A DNA stretch of 64,000 nucleotides from Synechococcales cyanobacterium S06 (GCA_011391125.1 JAABRE010000018.1:1-64000), one strand, 5' to 3'. Numbered from the stretch's first letter, positions 37,887 to 47,934 are shown. The notes: generated from the letters alone by a model not told the origin. Translations and numbers: made by a program.

Positions 37887-40800
37887 ATGCCTAACTCTAA
37901 TCAAGAAATAGCCAAAGAAGAAAAAAGCTTAAACTTCGTTGAGCAAGGAAAACCTTTAGAGGAAACCAAAAAAGTAAATAATGAAGTCGATTTATCTACT
38001 CAACCACAGTACATGGAATTAAAGTTCAACTTAGACGGCTTAAAAGAATTAAATTCCGCCGAATCCTGCGCTAATTTAGGCAGTATCTGTGCTCAAAAAC
38101 AACAATGGAAAGAGGCGATTTTCTTTTATAAAAAAGCCTTAGAAATTAATCCGAAATTAGCTGCGGTGTATCGTAACTTAGCCCGAGTTTATGAGAAAAT
38201 TGACGAACCAGACAGGGCGACAAATTGTTGGTATCAAGCCTATAACTTAGAACCACAAACTGTTAAACCTATAGATTATTATAATCTGGGTAATAGTTTC
38301 TTAAAAATAGGAAAAGTCACCGAATCATTTAATTGTTTTCGTAAGGCAATACAACTAAAAATCGACTTTTCCTTAGCTTATCATCAAATCGGATTAATTC
38401 TGATTAAACAGAAAAAATTAACTGAAGCAAAACAATGTTTTCAACAAGGGATTAAGCAAAATCCTCGCGACGCACAATCCTATATCTATTTAAGTGAACT
38501 TTTTAGCCAAGAAAAAGATTTTCAAGAAGCGATTAATTGTTGTATTCAAGCTATAAAAATTGAGCCGAATAATTGGCAAGGCTATCATAATTTAGGGAAT
38601 CTTTATCTAAAACAAGAAGAAACTTGGACAAAAGCAGCCGACTGCTTACGACAAGCTATTAAAATTAATCCCAATTTTTCTTGGTCTCATCATAATTTAG
38701 GGGAGGCTTGTTTAAATCTAAAACTTTATCCAGAAGCGGCCAAATCCTTCCAAAAAGCGATCGAAATTAATCCAAATTTTCATTGGTCTTATTATAATTT
38801 AGGCGAAGCTTTAGTAGAACTGAAAAAATGGCAAAAAGCGGCCGATGCTTATACTAAAGCGATGAAATTGCAAGCTGATTTACCATACATTGAAGATAAA
38901 ATAGAGCGTGTTTTACAAGAACAAGCCCAGTCCTCATTAGACGATGAATTCAAGTCATATTTAGAAGAAATTAAAGAAAATCCCCACCAGCTAGAAACCT
39001 ATTACAAAGCTTTAGAAATTAAACCCGAAAATTGCGAATTACTTGTTAGTTTAGGTGAGGTTTTATTGGCCCAGAAAAAAAATCAAGAAGCCATTAGTTG
39101 TTGGAAAAAAGTAATCAAAATTAATCCGGAATTTGTTCAAGCTTATACAAATTTAGCACTGGTATTAAAACAAGAAGGAAAACCCACCGAAGCTTCAAAA
39201 TATTATCAAATAGCTTTATCCATCTTTGATTGGGAATTTTATCGCGAATTATACCCAGATGATTTCTCCGAATTATCAACATTTGAAGATGTTTATTCCC
39301 ATTGGCTTAAATATGGTCAAAAGCAAAATAGATTTAGTAATCGAGAGAGCTTCTTTCAATCTTACGGTTTTACGGAATCCGATTTACCTACTAATTTTAA
39401 TTGGCAAGAATATTTACAACTTAATCCTGATTTATATGGCCATATTAAGACTAAATGGCAAACTATTAAACACTTTTTAATTTATGGTTTATCAGAGGGG
39501 AGAAAATACTCTCAAAATGTCAATGATGGCTGGAGAATTTATTTAAAATGGGGAGATAATCTTAAACTACAAGGAAAAATATCTGAAGCCATTTCCGTCT
39601 ATCAACAATCTATATTTCATAACCCTAATCAATACAGAAGTTATCAACATTTAGGTGATGCTTTCCTTACTTTAAATAAATTAGAAGAAGCTGGTATTGC
39701 CTATACTCAAACATTAGAATTAAATCCTGAAAGTTTTTGGGCTACTTGTAATTTAGCCTCTGTTTATACTAAGAAAAAAAGATGGACAGAAGCGCTAAAA
39801 TATTATCACACAGCAATTAAATTAAATCCTCTGGTTAATTTACCTTACAGACAATTAAAGGATACTTTAAGTAATCAATGGCATGACGGTTTAAAGCAAG
39901 GAGATTATTTTTTAAGTCAGGGTGACAAGAAAAAAGCTAGTCAAATATTACGTCAAAATATTAAAGGTTACCAAGATAATCAGTATTTATCTCCCTTTCG
40001 CGTTGCTAGAGAAATTCCCGAACAACCCTCCATTTTATTAGTAGTTGATGACTTTTTACCTCAGTGTTTACATTACCGTGTAGAACAAAAGGTAGAACAG
40101 ATTAAATATGCTGGTTTTTCTGTGGAATGGATTTCTTGGCGTACCATATTAGAAGCTAAAAATAAACTACATTTTGCCCATTTAATTATCTTTTATCGAG
40201 TGCCAGCTTTACCGGAAATTATCGAAATTATTGCTTATGCTCAAGCCATTAAAAAAGTAGTGTTTTATGAAATAGATGACCTTATTTTTGAGGAGCAGGA
40301 ATATCCCGATACCTTTGAAAGTTATGGTGGACAAATTACTAAGCAAGAATATTTTGGTCTGGTAAGAGGCACTACCCTGTTTAAAGAAGCAATGGCCATG
40401 TGTGATTATGCGATCGCCTCCACACCTTCGTTACAAAAAGCCATGGAGCCGATAGTAATTAAGCAAAAAGCTTATTTACATCGTAACGCATTAGATAGCC
40501 ATAATTTAGAGTTTTTAAGATTAAAAGTTCCCAAGGTAAAACGGGATTATATTTCCATATTTTACGGCACTGGAACTAAAGCTCATAATGAAGATTTCGA
40601 TGAATTAGTCGCACCAGCTTTGGCGAAAATTCTCGCAAAATATCCTCAAGTTCGTTTAACAATTGTGGGTTATTTAACTTTACCAAAAATTTTGAAACCC
40701 TATCAAAAACAAATTGATAAAGTGGATGTAATTAAGGAGATCAAGGTTTATTGGGAATTTCTCAAACAAGCTGATATTAATATTGCCGTTTTAAAAGACA

Positions 40801-42344
40801 CACCTTTTAATAGCTGTAAAAGTGAGTTAAAATGGTTTGAAGCCGCTAGTTTACAAGTACCTTCCGTTGTCAGTGGAACTCAAACTTATTTAGAAGTAAT
40901 AGAAGATGGAGTCGATGGTTTAATTGCTCGTAATTCTCAGGAATGGTATGAGCAGTTAGAATTACTGGTAAATGACGAAACTTTACGTTGGAAAATCGCC
41001 AAAAAAGCCTATAAAAAAGCTTGGCAAACTTATAATATTCCTGTCATGGCCAAGAATATTAAACATATCATTAAAGCAGGAATTGAAGGAGCAATGGCCG
41101 ATGGCAAATTAACACCGAAAACTGACAAAATTAAACTTTTAATTGTCAATGTTTTTTATCCTCCCCAAAGTATCGGAGGAGCAACTCGAGTAGTTAAAGA
41201 TAATGTCGATATTCTCCAAGAAAAATATGGAGATAAATATGAAATTTCGATCTTTACCACCGATAATGATAACCCCATTCCTTACCAAATTACTGAATAT
41301 TCCCACGATAATATTTGGGTGACCAAAGTTAGCACACCAATGCAAGAAAAAATGGATTGGCAATATCAAAATCCCCAAATGTATGAGCTATTTAAACAGT
41401 ATTTGGAGTTTAATAAACCCGATTTAATTCATTTCCATTGTGTCCAAAGATTAACAGGTTCAATCTTAGAAGCTGCGGCAGATTTACACATACCCTATTG
41501 TGTTACAGTACATGATGCTTGGTGGATTTGTGATCATCAATTTTTAGTCAATGAAAAAGGCGAAGAATGCGATCATCATCAAAATGACCCCGTAATCATA
41601 GCACGAGATACAGCTAATTTAAGTGATTCCCTGTGTCGTCGTCGTTATTTACAACAACGATTAAGTCAAGCACAGAAAATATTGTCTGTTTCTGAAACAT
41701 TCACCGAACTTTATCAGCTTAATGGTTTTGCGAAAACCCAAGCTAATCGCAATGGTATCATCCCGAAACCCAAATTACCTCGCCAACCCAACCATACTCA
41801 CCGAGTTAGATTGGCTCATGTGGGGGGAATGTCGGCCCATAAAGGCTATAATCTGTTAGAGAAAATTCTCAAAACCAATTATTTTCCTAATTTGGAGTTA
41901 ATTGTGATTGATCATAGCGAATCTTCCAATCACGTGATTCGTCGAGAACAATGGAATCAGACAGTGGTAACTTTTAATGGTAAAATCCCCCAAGAGGAAA
42001 TGTACAAGTTCTATAGTCAAGTGGATGTCTTGATGGCAGCTTCCATTTGGCCGGAAAGCTTTGGTTTAGTTACCAGGGAAGCTGCTGCTGCTGGAGTCTG
42101 GGTTGTTGCCTCAAATAAAGGTGCTTTAGCCGAAGATTTGGCGATCGGCGTTAATGGTGATATTTTCAATCCCGAAAACCCCGAGGAGTTAACCGAAATT
42201 CTGAGGAAAATTAACGATAATCCTGAGCAATATCAACAACTTGTTACTGTTGATGCTAAGATTAGAACTGTGGAAAAACAGGTGGATGAATTGGATTCAA
42301 TTTATGCTACTGTTTTAGCTAGTATTAGGGGCGATCGTACTTAA
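37887..42344 (+). CDS. TPR protein with two glycosyltransferase domains
   Basis: 1,485 residues in one frame. TPR repeats (about 55-345, then 385-440) are followed by a pair of related segments near 455-545 (FYRELYPDDF..., WQEYLQLNPDLYG...) and further TPRs to about 680. A GT4-like domain (roughly 705-1065) has ESGV-type elements replaced by KSELKWFEAASLQVPSV. A second GT4 domain (roughly 1073-1480) has FYPPQSIGGATRVV at its start and PESFGLVTREAAAAG, the donor-binding EX7E-type block, near its end. Such proteins assemble surface polysaccharides in the cytoplasm. It begins a same-strand run with sulfotransferases and a GT61 gene, so export of a sulfated glycan is likely (inference). No ribosome site is evident. 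Confidence 0.85.
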   Translation: MPNSNQEIAKEEKSLNFVEQGKPLEETKKVNNEVDLSTQPQYMELKFNLDGLKELNSAESCANLGSICAQKQQWKEAIFFYKKALEINPKLAAVYRNLARVYEKIDEPDRATNCWYQAYNLEPQTVKPIDYYNLGNSFLKIGKVTESFNCFRKAIQLKIDFSLAYHQIGLILIKQKKLTEAKQCFQQGIKQNPRDAQSYIYLSELFSQEKDFQEAINCCIQAIKIEPNNWQGYHNLGNLYLKQEETWTKAADCLRQAIKINPNFSWSHHNLGEACLNLKLYPEAAKSFQKAIEINPNFHWSYYNLGEALVELKKWQKAADAYTKAMKLQADLPYIEDKIERVLQEQAQSSLDDEFKSYLEEIKENPHQLETYYKALEIKPENCELLVSLGEVLLAQKKNQEAISCWKKVIKINPEFVQAYTNLALVLKQEGKPTEASKYYQIALSIFDWEFYRELYPDDFSELSTFEDVYSHWLKYGQKQNRFSNRESFFQSYGFTESDLPTNFNWQEYLQLNPDLYGHIKTKWQTIKHFLIYGLSEGRKYSQNVNDGWRIYLKWGDNLKLQGKISEAISVYQQSIFHNPNQYRSYQHLGDAFLTLNKLEEAGIAYTQTLELNPESFWATCNLASVYTKKKRWTEALKYYHTAIKLNPLVNLPYRQLKDTLSNQWHDGLKQGDYFLSQGDKKKASQILRQNIKGYQDNQYLSPFRVAREIPEQPSILLVVDDFLPQCLHYRVEQKVEQIKYAGFSVEWISWRTILEAKNKLHFAHLIIFYRVPALPEIIEIIAYAQAIKKVVFYEIDDLIFEEQEYPDTFESYGGQITKQEYFGLVRGTTLFKEAMAMCDYAIASTPSLQKAMEPIVIKQKAYLHRNALDSHNLEFLRLKVPKVKRDYISIFYGTGTKAHNEDFDELVAPALAKILAKYPQVRLTIVGYLTLPKILKPYQKQIDKVDVIKEIKVYWEFLKQADINIAVLKDTPFNSCKSELKWFEAASLQVPSVVSGTQTYLEVIEDGVDGLIARNSQEWYEQLELLVNDETLRWKIAKKAYKKAWQTYNIPVMAKNIKHIIKAGIEGAMADGKLTPKTDKIKLLIVNVFYPPQSIGGATRVVKDNVDILQEKYGDKYEISIFTTDNDNPIPYQITEYSHDNIWVTKVSTPMQEKMDWQYQNPQMYELFKQYLEFNKPDLIHFHCVQRLTGSILEAAADLHIPYCVTVHDAWWICDHQFLVNEKGEECDHHQNDPVIIARDTANLSDSLCRRRYLQQRLSQAQKILSVSETFTELYQLNGFAKTQANRNGIIPKPKLPRQPNHTHRVRLAHVGGMSAHKGYNLLEKILKTNYFPNLELIVIDHSESSNHVIRREQWNQTVVTFNGKIPQEEMYKFYSQVDVLMAASIWPESFGLVTREAAAAGVWVVASNKGALAEDLAIGVNGDIFNPENPEELTEILRKINDNPEQYQQLVTVDAKIRTVEKQVDELDSIYATVLASIRGDRT

Positions 42345-42386
42345 GAGAATAATCTTAATAACTTTTAAAAACTACCATTTTTATAT

Positions 42387-43232
42387 ATGTCAAATGATTT
42401 AAGAAAACCCGATTTTTTATGTATTGGGTCACAAAAAGCTGGTACAACATGGTTAGATAAAAACTTAAGACATCATCCTCAAATCTGGATGCCCGTTATT
42501 AAGGAAGTTCATTATTTTGATGGCCTTTTTATGGATAAGAACAATCTTTTTCATAAAAAAAGACTTCAAATGTTATCGAATCAATTAAAAAAGAAAATAG
42601 ATGGAGCTAACATAAGCTATGCTCACTTGAGAAAAGTAGCGGACTTAGCTTTAGTAGATGTAATTGATGATAATTGGTATTTATCTTTATTTAAGGATGC
42701 TCCTATCAATTCTATTGTTGGAGAAATTACACCTGCTTATTCTGGTTTACCAGATGAGGGAGTTGCTTATCTGGCTAGTTTATTGCCACAAGTAAAAATC
42801 ATACATATTATTCGTAATTCGGTAAAGAGAGTTTGGTCTCACATCCTTATGAAGAGCAGGGAAACTATAAATCAAGGGCAATCGATTGATTTACAAACCT
42901 GGCTAAACCTTATTGATAGAAAAGATGTTATTAATCGGTCTGAGCAAAAAAGTGCCATTGAAAAATATGAAAAATATTTTCCCTCGGATCAAATTCTCTA
43001 TCTATTTTATGATGACATTTGTAAAAGTCCTCTTACTCTTCTCAACAAAGTATGTGATTTCTTAGGTCTTGACTACAAGGAGCAATATTTTCAAAAAACA
43101 ATAAATGGCCGTTTCAATGTTAATCCGAAAATAGAAATGCCGGTAGAAATAAGAGAAATTTTAACTGAAAGATATCAAGTTCAAGATAATTGGATTAAAG
43201 AAAAATTTAATTTGAGTGATCTTGAATTATAA
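42387..43232 (+). CDS. Sulfotransferase domain protein
   Basis: 281 residues. The PAPS-binding loop GSQKAGTTWL (residues about 14-23) follows the first strand. IRNSVKRVWSHIL carries the Arg/Ser pair that binds the 3'-phosphate of PAPS. The enzyme would transfer sulfate to a carbohydrate or similar acceptor. It starts 42 bp after the double glycosyltransferase gene and precedes a second sulfotransferase. Length is typical of prokaryotic Sulfotransfer_1 proteins. Confidence 0.85.
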   Translation: MSNDLRKPDFLCIGSQKAGTTWLDKNLRHHPQIWMPVIKEVHYFDGLFMDKNNLFHKKRLQMLSNQLKKKIDGANISYAHLRKVADLALVDVIDDNWYLSLFKDAPINSIVGEITPAYSGLPDEGVAYLASLLPQVKIIHIIRNSVKRVWSHILMKSRETINQGQSIDLQTWLNLIDRKDVINRSEQKSAIEKYEKYFPSDQILYLFYDDICKSPLTLLNKVCDFLGLDYKEQYFQKTINGRFNVNPKIEMPVEIREILTERYQVQDNWIKEKFNLSDLEL

Positions 43233-43292
43233 TAATCGTAATCAATAATTTGACAACTAATTTATTGACAGGTATAGATAGCAAATACAACC

Positions 43293-44096
43293 ATGAAAAT
43301 AGGTAAAAACAACAAACCATTAACAGCCATAGTATGCGGTTTTGAACATAGTGGTACTACTTTAGTATCAGAAATATTGAGACAACATCCTAGATTAGAT
43401 AGTGGTTTTGAGGGAGGTTTTTTGTTAAACAAGGAGCCACTAGAATTTTTAAATTTTGAACCTTTTTATAGCAATTTAAAAGGTGGTTGGCAAGTTACAG
43501 ATGAAGATTTAAAATATATTTGTAATTCAGAAACTTGGCGGGAAGTTTATCAAAAATTACGGGAAAAGTCACCGATAATTAAAAATAAAACAACTTGGTT
43601 GTTTGATAAAACACCTCGTTATATGAGTAAATTAACCCATGTTTTACAACAAGTTCCCAATGTTCCCTGTATTGTTATTTATAAAGACTTTCGCTCTTTA
43701 ATGTGGTCATCTTTTAAGAGAAATGGTCAGGGAAAAGGACTAACTTTAGAGCAATGGTATGAGCAGATTTTTCCTATTACCACTGATGTCACTTTATCTT
43801 ATGCTAAAAGTTGGAAAAAGGCGATGGAAAATGGTTTAGGAGACCGAATTTTATTGGTTAGATATGAGGAATTATGTATTAATCAAGCAAAAATTTCTCA
43901 ACAAATCTTTGAATTTCTGGGCTTAGAATTTGAGGAATCTTTTTTATCATTCGATAAACCCAGATATGGACACGTTTATGGTAAAGAAATATCCACAGAT
44001 TTTTTAACAGAATATAAACAACATTTACCTGAGTATATTTGTCAAGAAATAGTTGAAAAAACCTCAGAATTTAAGGATTGGTTGTGGAATGACTAA
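43293..44096 (+). CDS. Sulfotransferase family protein
   Basis: 267 residues with a PAPS-loop-like motif, CGFEHSGTTLVSEIL (about 14-28), and a later YKDFRSLMWSSFKRNGQG segment in the 3'-phosphate-binding position. It differs strongly from the neighbouring sulfotransferase, so the two probably act on different positions or sugars. Its stop overlaps the start of the GT61 gene by 8 nt, which suggests translational coupling. Confidence 0.8.
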   Translation: MKIGKNNKPLTAIVCGFEHSGTTLVSEILRQHPRLDSGFEGGFLLNKEPLEFLNFEPFYSNLKGGWQVTDEDLKYICNSETWREVYQKLREKSPIIKNKTTWLFDKTPRYMSKLTHVLQQVPNVPCIVIYKDFRSLMWSSFKRNGQGKGLTLEQWYEQIFPITTDVTLSYAKSWKKAMENGLGDRILLVRYEELCINQAKISQQIFEFLGLEFEESFLSFDKPRYGHVYGKEISTDFLTEYKQHLPEYICQEIVEKTSEFKDWLWND

Positions 44097-45087
44097 TAAC
44101 AATCAAGAATCAACTTTAGAATTTCAAGTAGTAGAAAATGCTACAATACTTCCTTGTGAATATAAAAATGGTAAATCGTATTCAGGGATTTTTGATGCAC
44201 AAGATAGATTAGTTCCTGATTCTTTATTAGTCCGTAAAGATTTATTTGGTCACGATAAACAAGTCATCTTGGCAAAGGAAAATTATGCTCTTACCAAGAT
44301 GATTCCTCAAAGTAATCTGAATGATACCTATATATTTGCTGGTTATTTGACGGGACATTATGGGCATTTTCTCATCGAAAATTTAGCAAGATTCTGGTAT
44401 ATTAAACAATATCCACAGTTACCCATCATTTGGATTCCTTTCACCGGAATGATCAATCAAAACTTTAAGTCATGGCAAAAAGAGATTTTTTCTTTATTAA
44501 AGATTAACAATCCACAAATCATTATTGAAAAACCTACTTCTGTCAAACAACTGATTATCCCGCAACCAGGTTGTGGTATTCACGATTATTTTTATCTCCA
44601 ACAAGCTCAAGCTTTAATCGCCTTGAAAGCTGAAAATCCTCAAAAGGGTAGAAAAATATGGTTATCTCGTTCTCAACTTGATCCTAAACGTTCGTTATCA
44701 TCGGTAGATAATGAAAAACAATTAGAGCAGATTCTGGAGCTTCAGGGCTGGTTTATCTTTCATCCCCAAGAACATAGTATTAAACAGCAATTAGAGATGT
44801 TAGTTAGCTCTGAACATATTGCCGGGTTTCAAGGTTCAGCTTTTCATACACTTATTTTTTTGGATCAATTTAAAGCTAAGATTAACATCTTTAGAAGACG
44901 TTATTTACCTAACCAACAAATAGTCAATGATACTTACACTAACATAGCTAAAACCAAACAACTTAAACAAACTGAACATTTCGTTTCACAAACTAAAATC
45001 AGAGAAAGAACTCAAAATTATGGTGCTTCAGTTTATCTGATTCACTCCTATCGACAAATTATTGATCTATTAAATAATGAGGATTAA
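44089..45087 (+). CDS. Glycosyltransferase family 61 (DUF563) protein
   Basis: 332 residues from ATG 44089. An earlier ATG at 44053 in the same frame would overlap the sulfotransferase by 44 nt; the 8-nt overlap of 44089 is the usual coupled arrangement. Family signatures are GHYGHFLIENLARFWYI near residue 90, IWLSRSQLDPKRS (about 190), and a C-terminal block with AGFQGSAFHTLIFL. GT61 enzymes include xylosyl and GlcNAc transferases; the acceptor here is unknown. It is part of the sulfated-glycan gene run. Confidence 0.8.
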   Translation: MTNNNQESTLEFQVVENATILPCEYKNGKSYSGIFDAQDRLVPDSLLVRKDLFGHDKQVILAKENYALTKMIPQSNLNDTYIFAGYLTGHYGHFLIENLARFWYIKQYPQLPIIWIPFTGMINQNFKSWQKEIFSLLKINNPQIIIEKPTSVKQLIIPQPGCGIHDYFYLQQAQALIALKAENPQKGRKIWLSRSQLDPKRSLSSVDNEKQLEQILELQGWFIFHPQEHSIKQQLEMLVSSEHIAGFQGSAFHTLIFLDQFKAKINIFRRRYLPNQQIVNDTYTNIAKTKQLKQTEHFVSQTKIRERTQNYGASVYLIHSYRQIIDLLNNED

Positions 45088-45094
45088 ATAAAAA

Positions 45095-45793
45095 ATGCCG
45101 ACTAATTTATCTCAACTAATAAACATAATTGCTAGCAAAAAGAATACCAAAAATTATCTGGAAATAATGGCTACGGATGAGACTTTTTTTGAGGTTAATA
45201 TCCCCGAAAAAACTGCGGTTAATCCCTATTTTAATTTTAATAAATCTGAACCTGAAACGGAGCATATCAAATGTAGTGAGTTGGTTTCTGATATATTTTT
45301 TAATGAGCTTGACCAAGGGATTAAATATAATCTTATTTGTCTCAATGATGTCCATAATTTTGAACCAACTTTAAGGGATTTTACCAATTCTTTAATTCAT
45401 AGTAACAAAAAAACTATTTGGGTTATTAATAATACTTTACCTCCTGATATTTATAGTAGTTTAAAGGACAAAAAAGAAGCCCTTAAATTAGCGAAACAAG
45501 CGGGTAATAAACAGATTAATTGGTGTGGAGATCTTTATAAATTAATTTTCACCATTCACGATTTTTTCCCCGCTCTCTCCTATAGCACCATTAAGACGGC
45601 TAACACGGCTCAAACCTTAGTTTGGTATGGAAAGCGAGTTTTAATGCCTCGATTTGACGATTTTGAACAAATTTCTCGTTTAGATTATTTTACCTTACAA
45701 AAACACCTTGATTTAATGTTATTTATGCCCCAACCAAAGGCGCTTAATTTAATCTATAAATCAATTAAACCTGAGCATTTTGTAACAACTTGA
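45095..45793 (+). CDS. Methyltransferase-like protein, probably degenerate SAM site
   Basis: 232 residues. The start, NYLEIMATDETFFEVNIPEKTAVNP, parallels SAM methyltransferases of surface-glycan clusters, where the usual text is YLEIG followed by a Gly-rich loop, then an acidic end of strand 2. Here the glycine-rich loop is replaced by MATDET, so SAM binding may be lost or altered. LICLNDVHNFEPTLRDF fits the later D-x-x-H segment of that fold. The gene starts 7 bp after the GT61 stop, with GAGGAT in the end of that gene as a likely ribosome site. It is the last gene of the cluster. Confidence 0.55.
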   Translation: MPTNLSQLINIIASKKNTKNYLEIMATDETFFEVNIPEKTAVNPYFNFNKSEPETEHIKCSELVSDIFFNELDQGIKYNLICLNDVHNFEPTLRDFTNSLIHSNKKTIWVINNTLPPDIYSSLKDKKEALKLAKQAGNKQINWCGDLYKLIFTIHDFFPALSYSTIKTANTAQTLVWYGKRVLMPRFDDFEQISRLDYFTLQKHLDLMLFMPQPKALNLIYKSIKPEHFVTT

Positions 45794-45823
45794 TTTATTC
45801 TTTTGTATCTATTCTGATGAGGC

Positions 45824-45856
45824 TTATTTGCCAATAAAGTTTTTTTCGGCAAATAA
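45824..45856 (+). terminator. Hairpin after glycan cluster
   Basis: Arms TTATTTGCC (45824-45832) and GGCAAATAA (45848-45856) form a perfect 9-bp stem with a loop that contains a run of seven Ts. It lies 31 bp past the last gene of the cluster and before tRNA-Arg. A terminator is likely, although the T-run is in the loop rather than after the stem. Confidence 0.45.
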
Positions 45857-45894
45857 AGATCGATAATTTACATACAAATTTGAGGGATCTATGT

Positions 45895-45900
45895 TATAAT
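45895..45900 (+). promoter_or_regulatory. -10 box of tRNA-Arg
   Basis: TATAAT ends 11 bp before the first base of the tRNA, a spacing that would start transcription just ahead of the mature 5' end. I find no good -35 at 16-18 bp (ATACAA at 17 bp). Confidence 0.5.
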
Positions 45901-45911
45901 ACCTTGGATAA

Positions 45912-45984
45912 GGGTGCGTAGCTCAGTGGATAGAGCATCAGGTTCCGGTCCTGAGGGTCGGGGGTTCGAATCCCTCCGTGCTCG
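45912..45984 (+). tRNA. tRNA-Arg (anticodon CCG)
   Basis: 73 nt that fold as a cloverleaf: acceptor GGGTGCG with CGTGCTC (three G-U pairs), discriminator G, D arm with AGCTCAGTGGATAGAGC, anticodon stem CAGG/CCTG with loop TTCCGGT, and T arm with GGTTCGAATCC. The loop gives anticodon CCG, which reads CGG Arg codons. No CCA is encoded. No integrase or attachment repeat is seen next to it. Confidence 0.95.
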
Positions 45985-46098
45985 TTATTTTAGTAAGTAA
46001 GACCGGTTTAAGTCTTGATGATCCGCTTAAATTTTGCTTTAAACTCTTTATTTGTCAAGGTTTTCAGTTAATTATCGTCATACTAGGGTAAATTATCA

Positions 46099-47010
46099 AT
46101 GTCCTTATTAGATTGGTTTGCAAATCGTCAGAAAACAGAGCCTCAAATTCAAGCACAGCAAGAAAGAGAAATCGCGGATGGTCTCTGGAATAAATGTTCA
46201 GCTTGTGGCACTTTAACTTATACCAAAGATTTACAAGCGAATCAATTAGTCTGTGCTGAATGTGGTTTTCATCATCGGGTGGATGGTGATGAACGGATTA
46301 GACAACTTGTTGATCCGAAAACCTGGCAACCGTTAAATAGTCATCTTAAACCCACAGATCCCTTGAAATTTAAGGATCACAAGTCCTATAGCGATCGCAT
46401 CCGAGACACCCAAGAAAAAACTGGTTTAAAAGATGCTGTGGAAACGGGATTTGGTTTATTAGACGGCCTCCCAATTGCTTTAGGGGTCATGGATTTCCGG
46501 TTTATGGGGGGTAGTATGGGCTCAGTTGTCGGCGAAAAACTTTGTCGCCTGATTGAATATGCTACCAACGAACACCTGCCAGTGATTATTTGTTGTGCTT
46601 CCGGGGGCGCGAGAATGCAGGAAGGAATGTTAAGCTTAATGCAAATGGCGAAAATTTCAGGTGCTTTGCAAAGACATAAACAGGCGAAATTGTTGTATAT
46701 TCCGGTGTTAACCAACCCAACGACAGGGGGAGTTACGGCAAGTTTCGCCATGTTAGGCGATATAATCATTGCTGAACCTAAAGCCACGATCGCCTTTGCG
46801 GGACGTCGGGTAATTGAGCAAACGGTGAGGGAAAAATTACCAGAGGGTTTTCAAACTTCTGAATATTTGTTACAACATGGTTTTGTGGATGCGATTGTAC
46901 CTCGAACTCAACTGAAAAGACACTTAGCACAATTGATCAGCTTGCATCAATCTTTTTATCCGGTTAAAACAGAAATAACCGAAAAAATGGAACATCAAAT
47001 AATGAAGTAA
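46099..47010 (+). CDS. accD: Acetyl-CoA carboxylase carboxyltransferase subunit beta
   Basis: 303 residues. AccD pairs with AccA to transfer the carboxyl group from biotin to acetyl-CoA, the first step of fatty acid synthesis. A four-cysteine zinc finger (C33, C36, C52, C55) lies in KCSACG...VCAECG. The carboxyltransferase core has [35 protein letters not shown] and [13 protein letters not shown], all standard for the family. The stand-alone gene, not linked to accA, is the usual cyanobacterial arrangement. Confidence 0.96.
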   Translation: MSLLDWFANRQKTEPQIQAQQEREIADGLWNKCSACGTLTYTKDLQANQLVCAECGFHHRVDGDERIRQLVDPKTWQPLNSHLKPTDPLKFKDHKSYSDRIRDTQEKTGLKDAVETGFGLLDGLPIALGVMDFRFMGGSMGSVVGEKLCRLIEYATNEHLPVIICCASGGARMQEGMLSLMQMAKISGALQRHKQAKLLYIPVLTNPTTGGVTASFAMLGDIIIAEPKATIAFAGRRVIEQTVREKLPEGFQTSEYLLQHGFVDAIVPRTQLKRHLAQLISLHQSFYPVKTEITEKMEHQIMK

Positions 47011-47070
47011 AAAGTAAGAAGTAATAAGTAAGAAGTAAGAAAGGTGAAATCAAAAATAAAAATTAGATAA

Positions 47071-47157
47071 ATTGCACTTTTCTCCCTCACCCCCCTACCC
47101 CCCTCATCCCAAAGGGAGAGGGGGAAAAAGAGGAAAAATAGCAAGAAAAAAGCTATA
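47071..47157. repeat. MITE-B copy 3 (degenerate)
   Basis: Left end TTGCACTTTTC and right end GCTATA match the TATAGCACTTTTC termini. The core with CCCTCACCCCCCTACCCC, then CATCCCAAAGGGAGAGGGGG, matches the 37005 copy closely. The GATTAAATG segment is missing, so the copy is shorter, at about 87 bp. Confidence 0.5.
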
Positions 47158-47242
47158 CTTTTTATTTGATAGGTTAAAAAGTTTTTTTTCAGTAATATAG
47201 TAATTCCAATTAAGATTAGAACAGTTAAAAAATAGGTTCGTA

Positions 47243-47279
47243 GTTGCGCTTTAGCGCTTCTTAGGACTAAAGTCCAACA
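47243..47279. repeat. Branched hairpin repeat (REP-like)
   Basis: An outer GTTG/CAAC stem (47243-47246 and 47276-47279) encloses two small palindromes, GCGCTTTAGCGC (47246-47257) and GGACTAAAGTCC (47264-47275). The GTTGCGCTTTAGCGC part is shared with the repeat at 18684. The element lies in the 321-bp gap between accD and a Uma2 gene, where I see no other gene. Confidence 0.5.
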
Positions 47280-47331
47280 ACAAACTAAAAACTTTTGTTT
47301 AATTTTTATTTGGAATTACTATAACTATTAT

Positions 47332-47934
47332 TTATTCTTCAGAATTATCATTAAAATCGATCCGTTTATATAACTCTTTTAAACTAAATTCTAACTTAAT
47401 TGATTCTAATTTTAAAACAGAATCTGAACCATAATAATCAGTTAAAACCCATTTACCCTGCTCATTTTTAGCGAATTGTTTAATATAGTATTGATACTGA
47501 TCAATTAAAATATATTCCTTAAATTCAGGAATAGTACGATAGGAATCAAATTTATCATTTTGGTCATAATCTTTAGTGGATTTTGATAACACTTCCACAA
47601 TTAAACTAGGATTAGTAATCATGGTATTTCCCTTACCATGATAAACAGGGTTTCCTTCCACTACCATCACATCTGGATAGGTATAAATACGTTTTTTTTC
47701 AATCCATAACCTCACATCATTTACATATATTTGATAATTTTGATTTTTCAATCCTAACAAGAAACAAAAAACAAAATTAATCGCTAAGGTATTGTGATCA
47801 GTAGTTCCACCAGTCATGATGATAATTTCTCCATCTCGATATTCATGTTTTTCCTCAGATTGTTCCTCTAAAATTAGGTATTCTTCCAGGGTGTAATAGG
47901 ATGTTTCAGTTTTTTGGGGAGTTGCAATTGTCAT
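47332..47934 (-). CDS. Uma2 family (DUF820) endonuclease-like protein
   Basis: 200 residues from ATG 47934 (MTIATPQKTE), chosen because GGAG lies 7 nt upstream; a longer frame starts at 47967. The PD-(D/E)xK-fold signature is visible: EEYLILEEQSEEKHEYRDGEI, then YPDVMVVEG, then PSLIVEVLSKSTKDYDQNDKFDSYR, where the D and E-x-L residues form the putative metal site. The family is highly expanded in cyanobacteria. Substrates are unknown; some workers link it to mobile elements. Confidence 0.85.
   Translation of the reverse strand: MTIATPQKTETSYYTLEEYLILEEQSEEKHEYRDGEIIIMTGGTTDHNTLAINFVFCFLLGLKNQNYQIYVNDVRLWIEKKRIYTYPDVMVVEGNPVYHGKGNTMITNPSLIVEVLSKSTKDYDQNDKFDSYRTIPEFKEYILIDQYQYYIKQFAKNEQGKWVLTDYYGSDSVLKLESIKLEFSLKELYKRIDFNDNSEE

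Noticed and set aside
44053-44088. Earlier start of the GT61 gene at 44053
   Set aside because: It would overlap the sulfotransferase by 44 nt; ATG 44089 gives the common 8-nt coupled overlap and a normal N-terminus.
45912-45984. tRNA-Arg as an integration site of a genomic island
   Set aside because: No integrase, no repeated 3' tRNA end and ordinary core genes (accD) follow.
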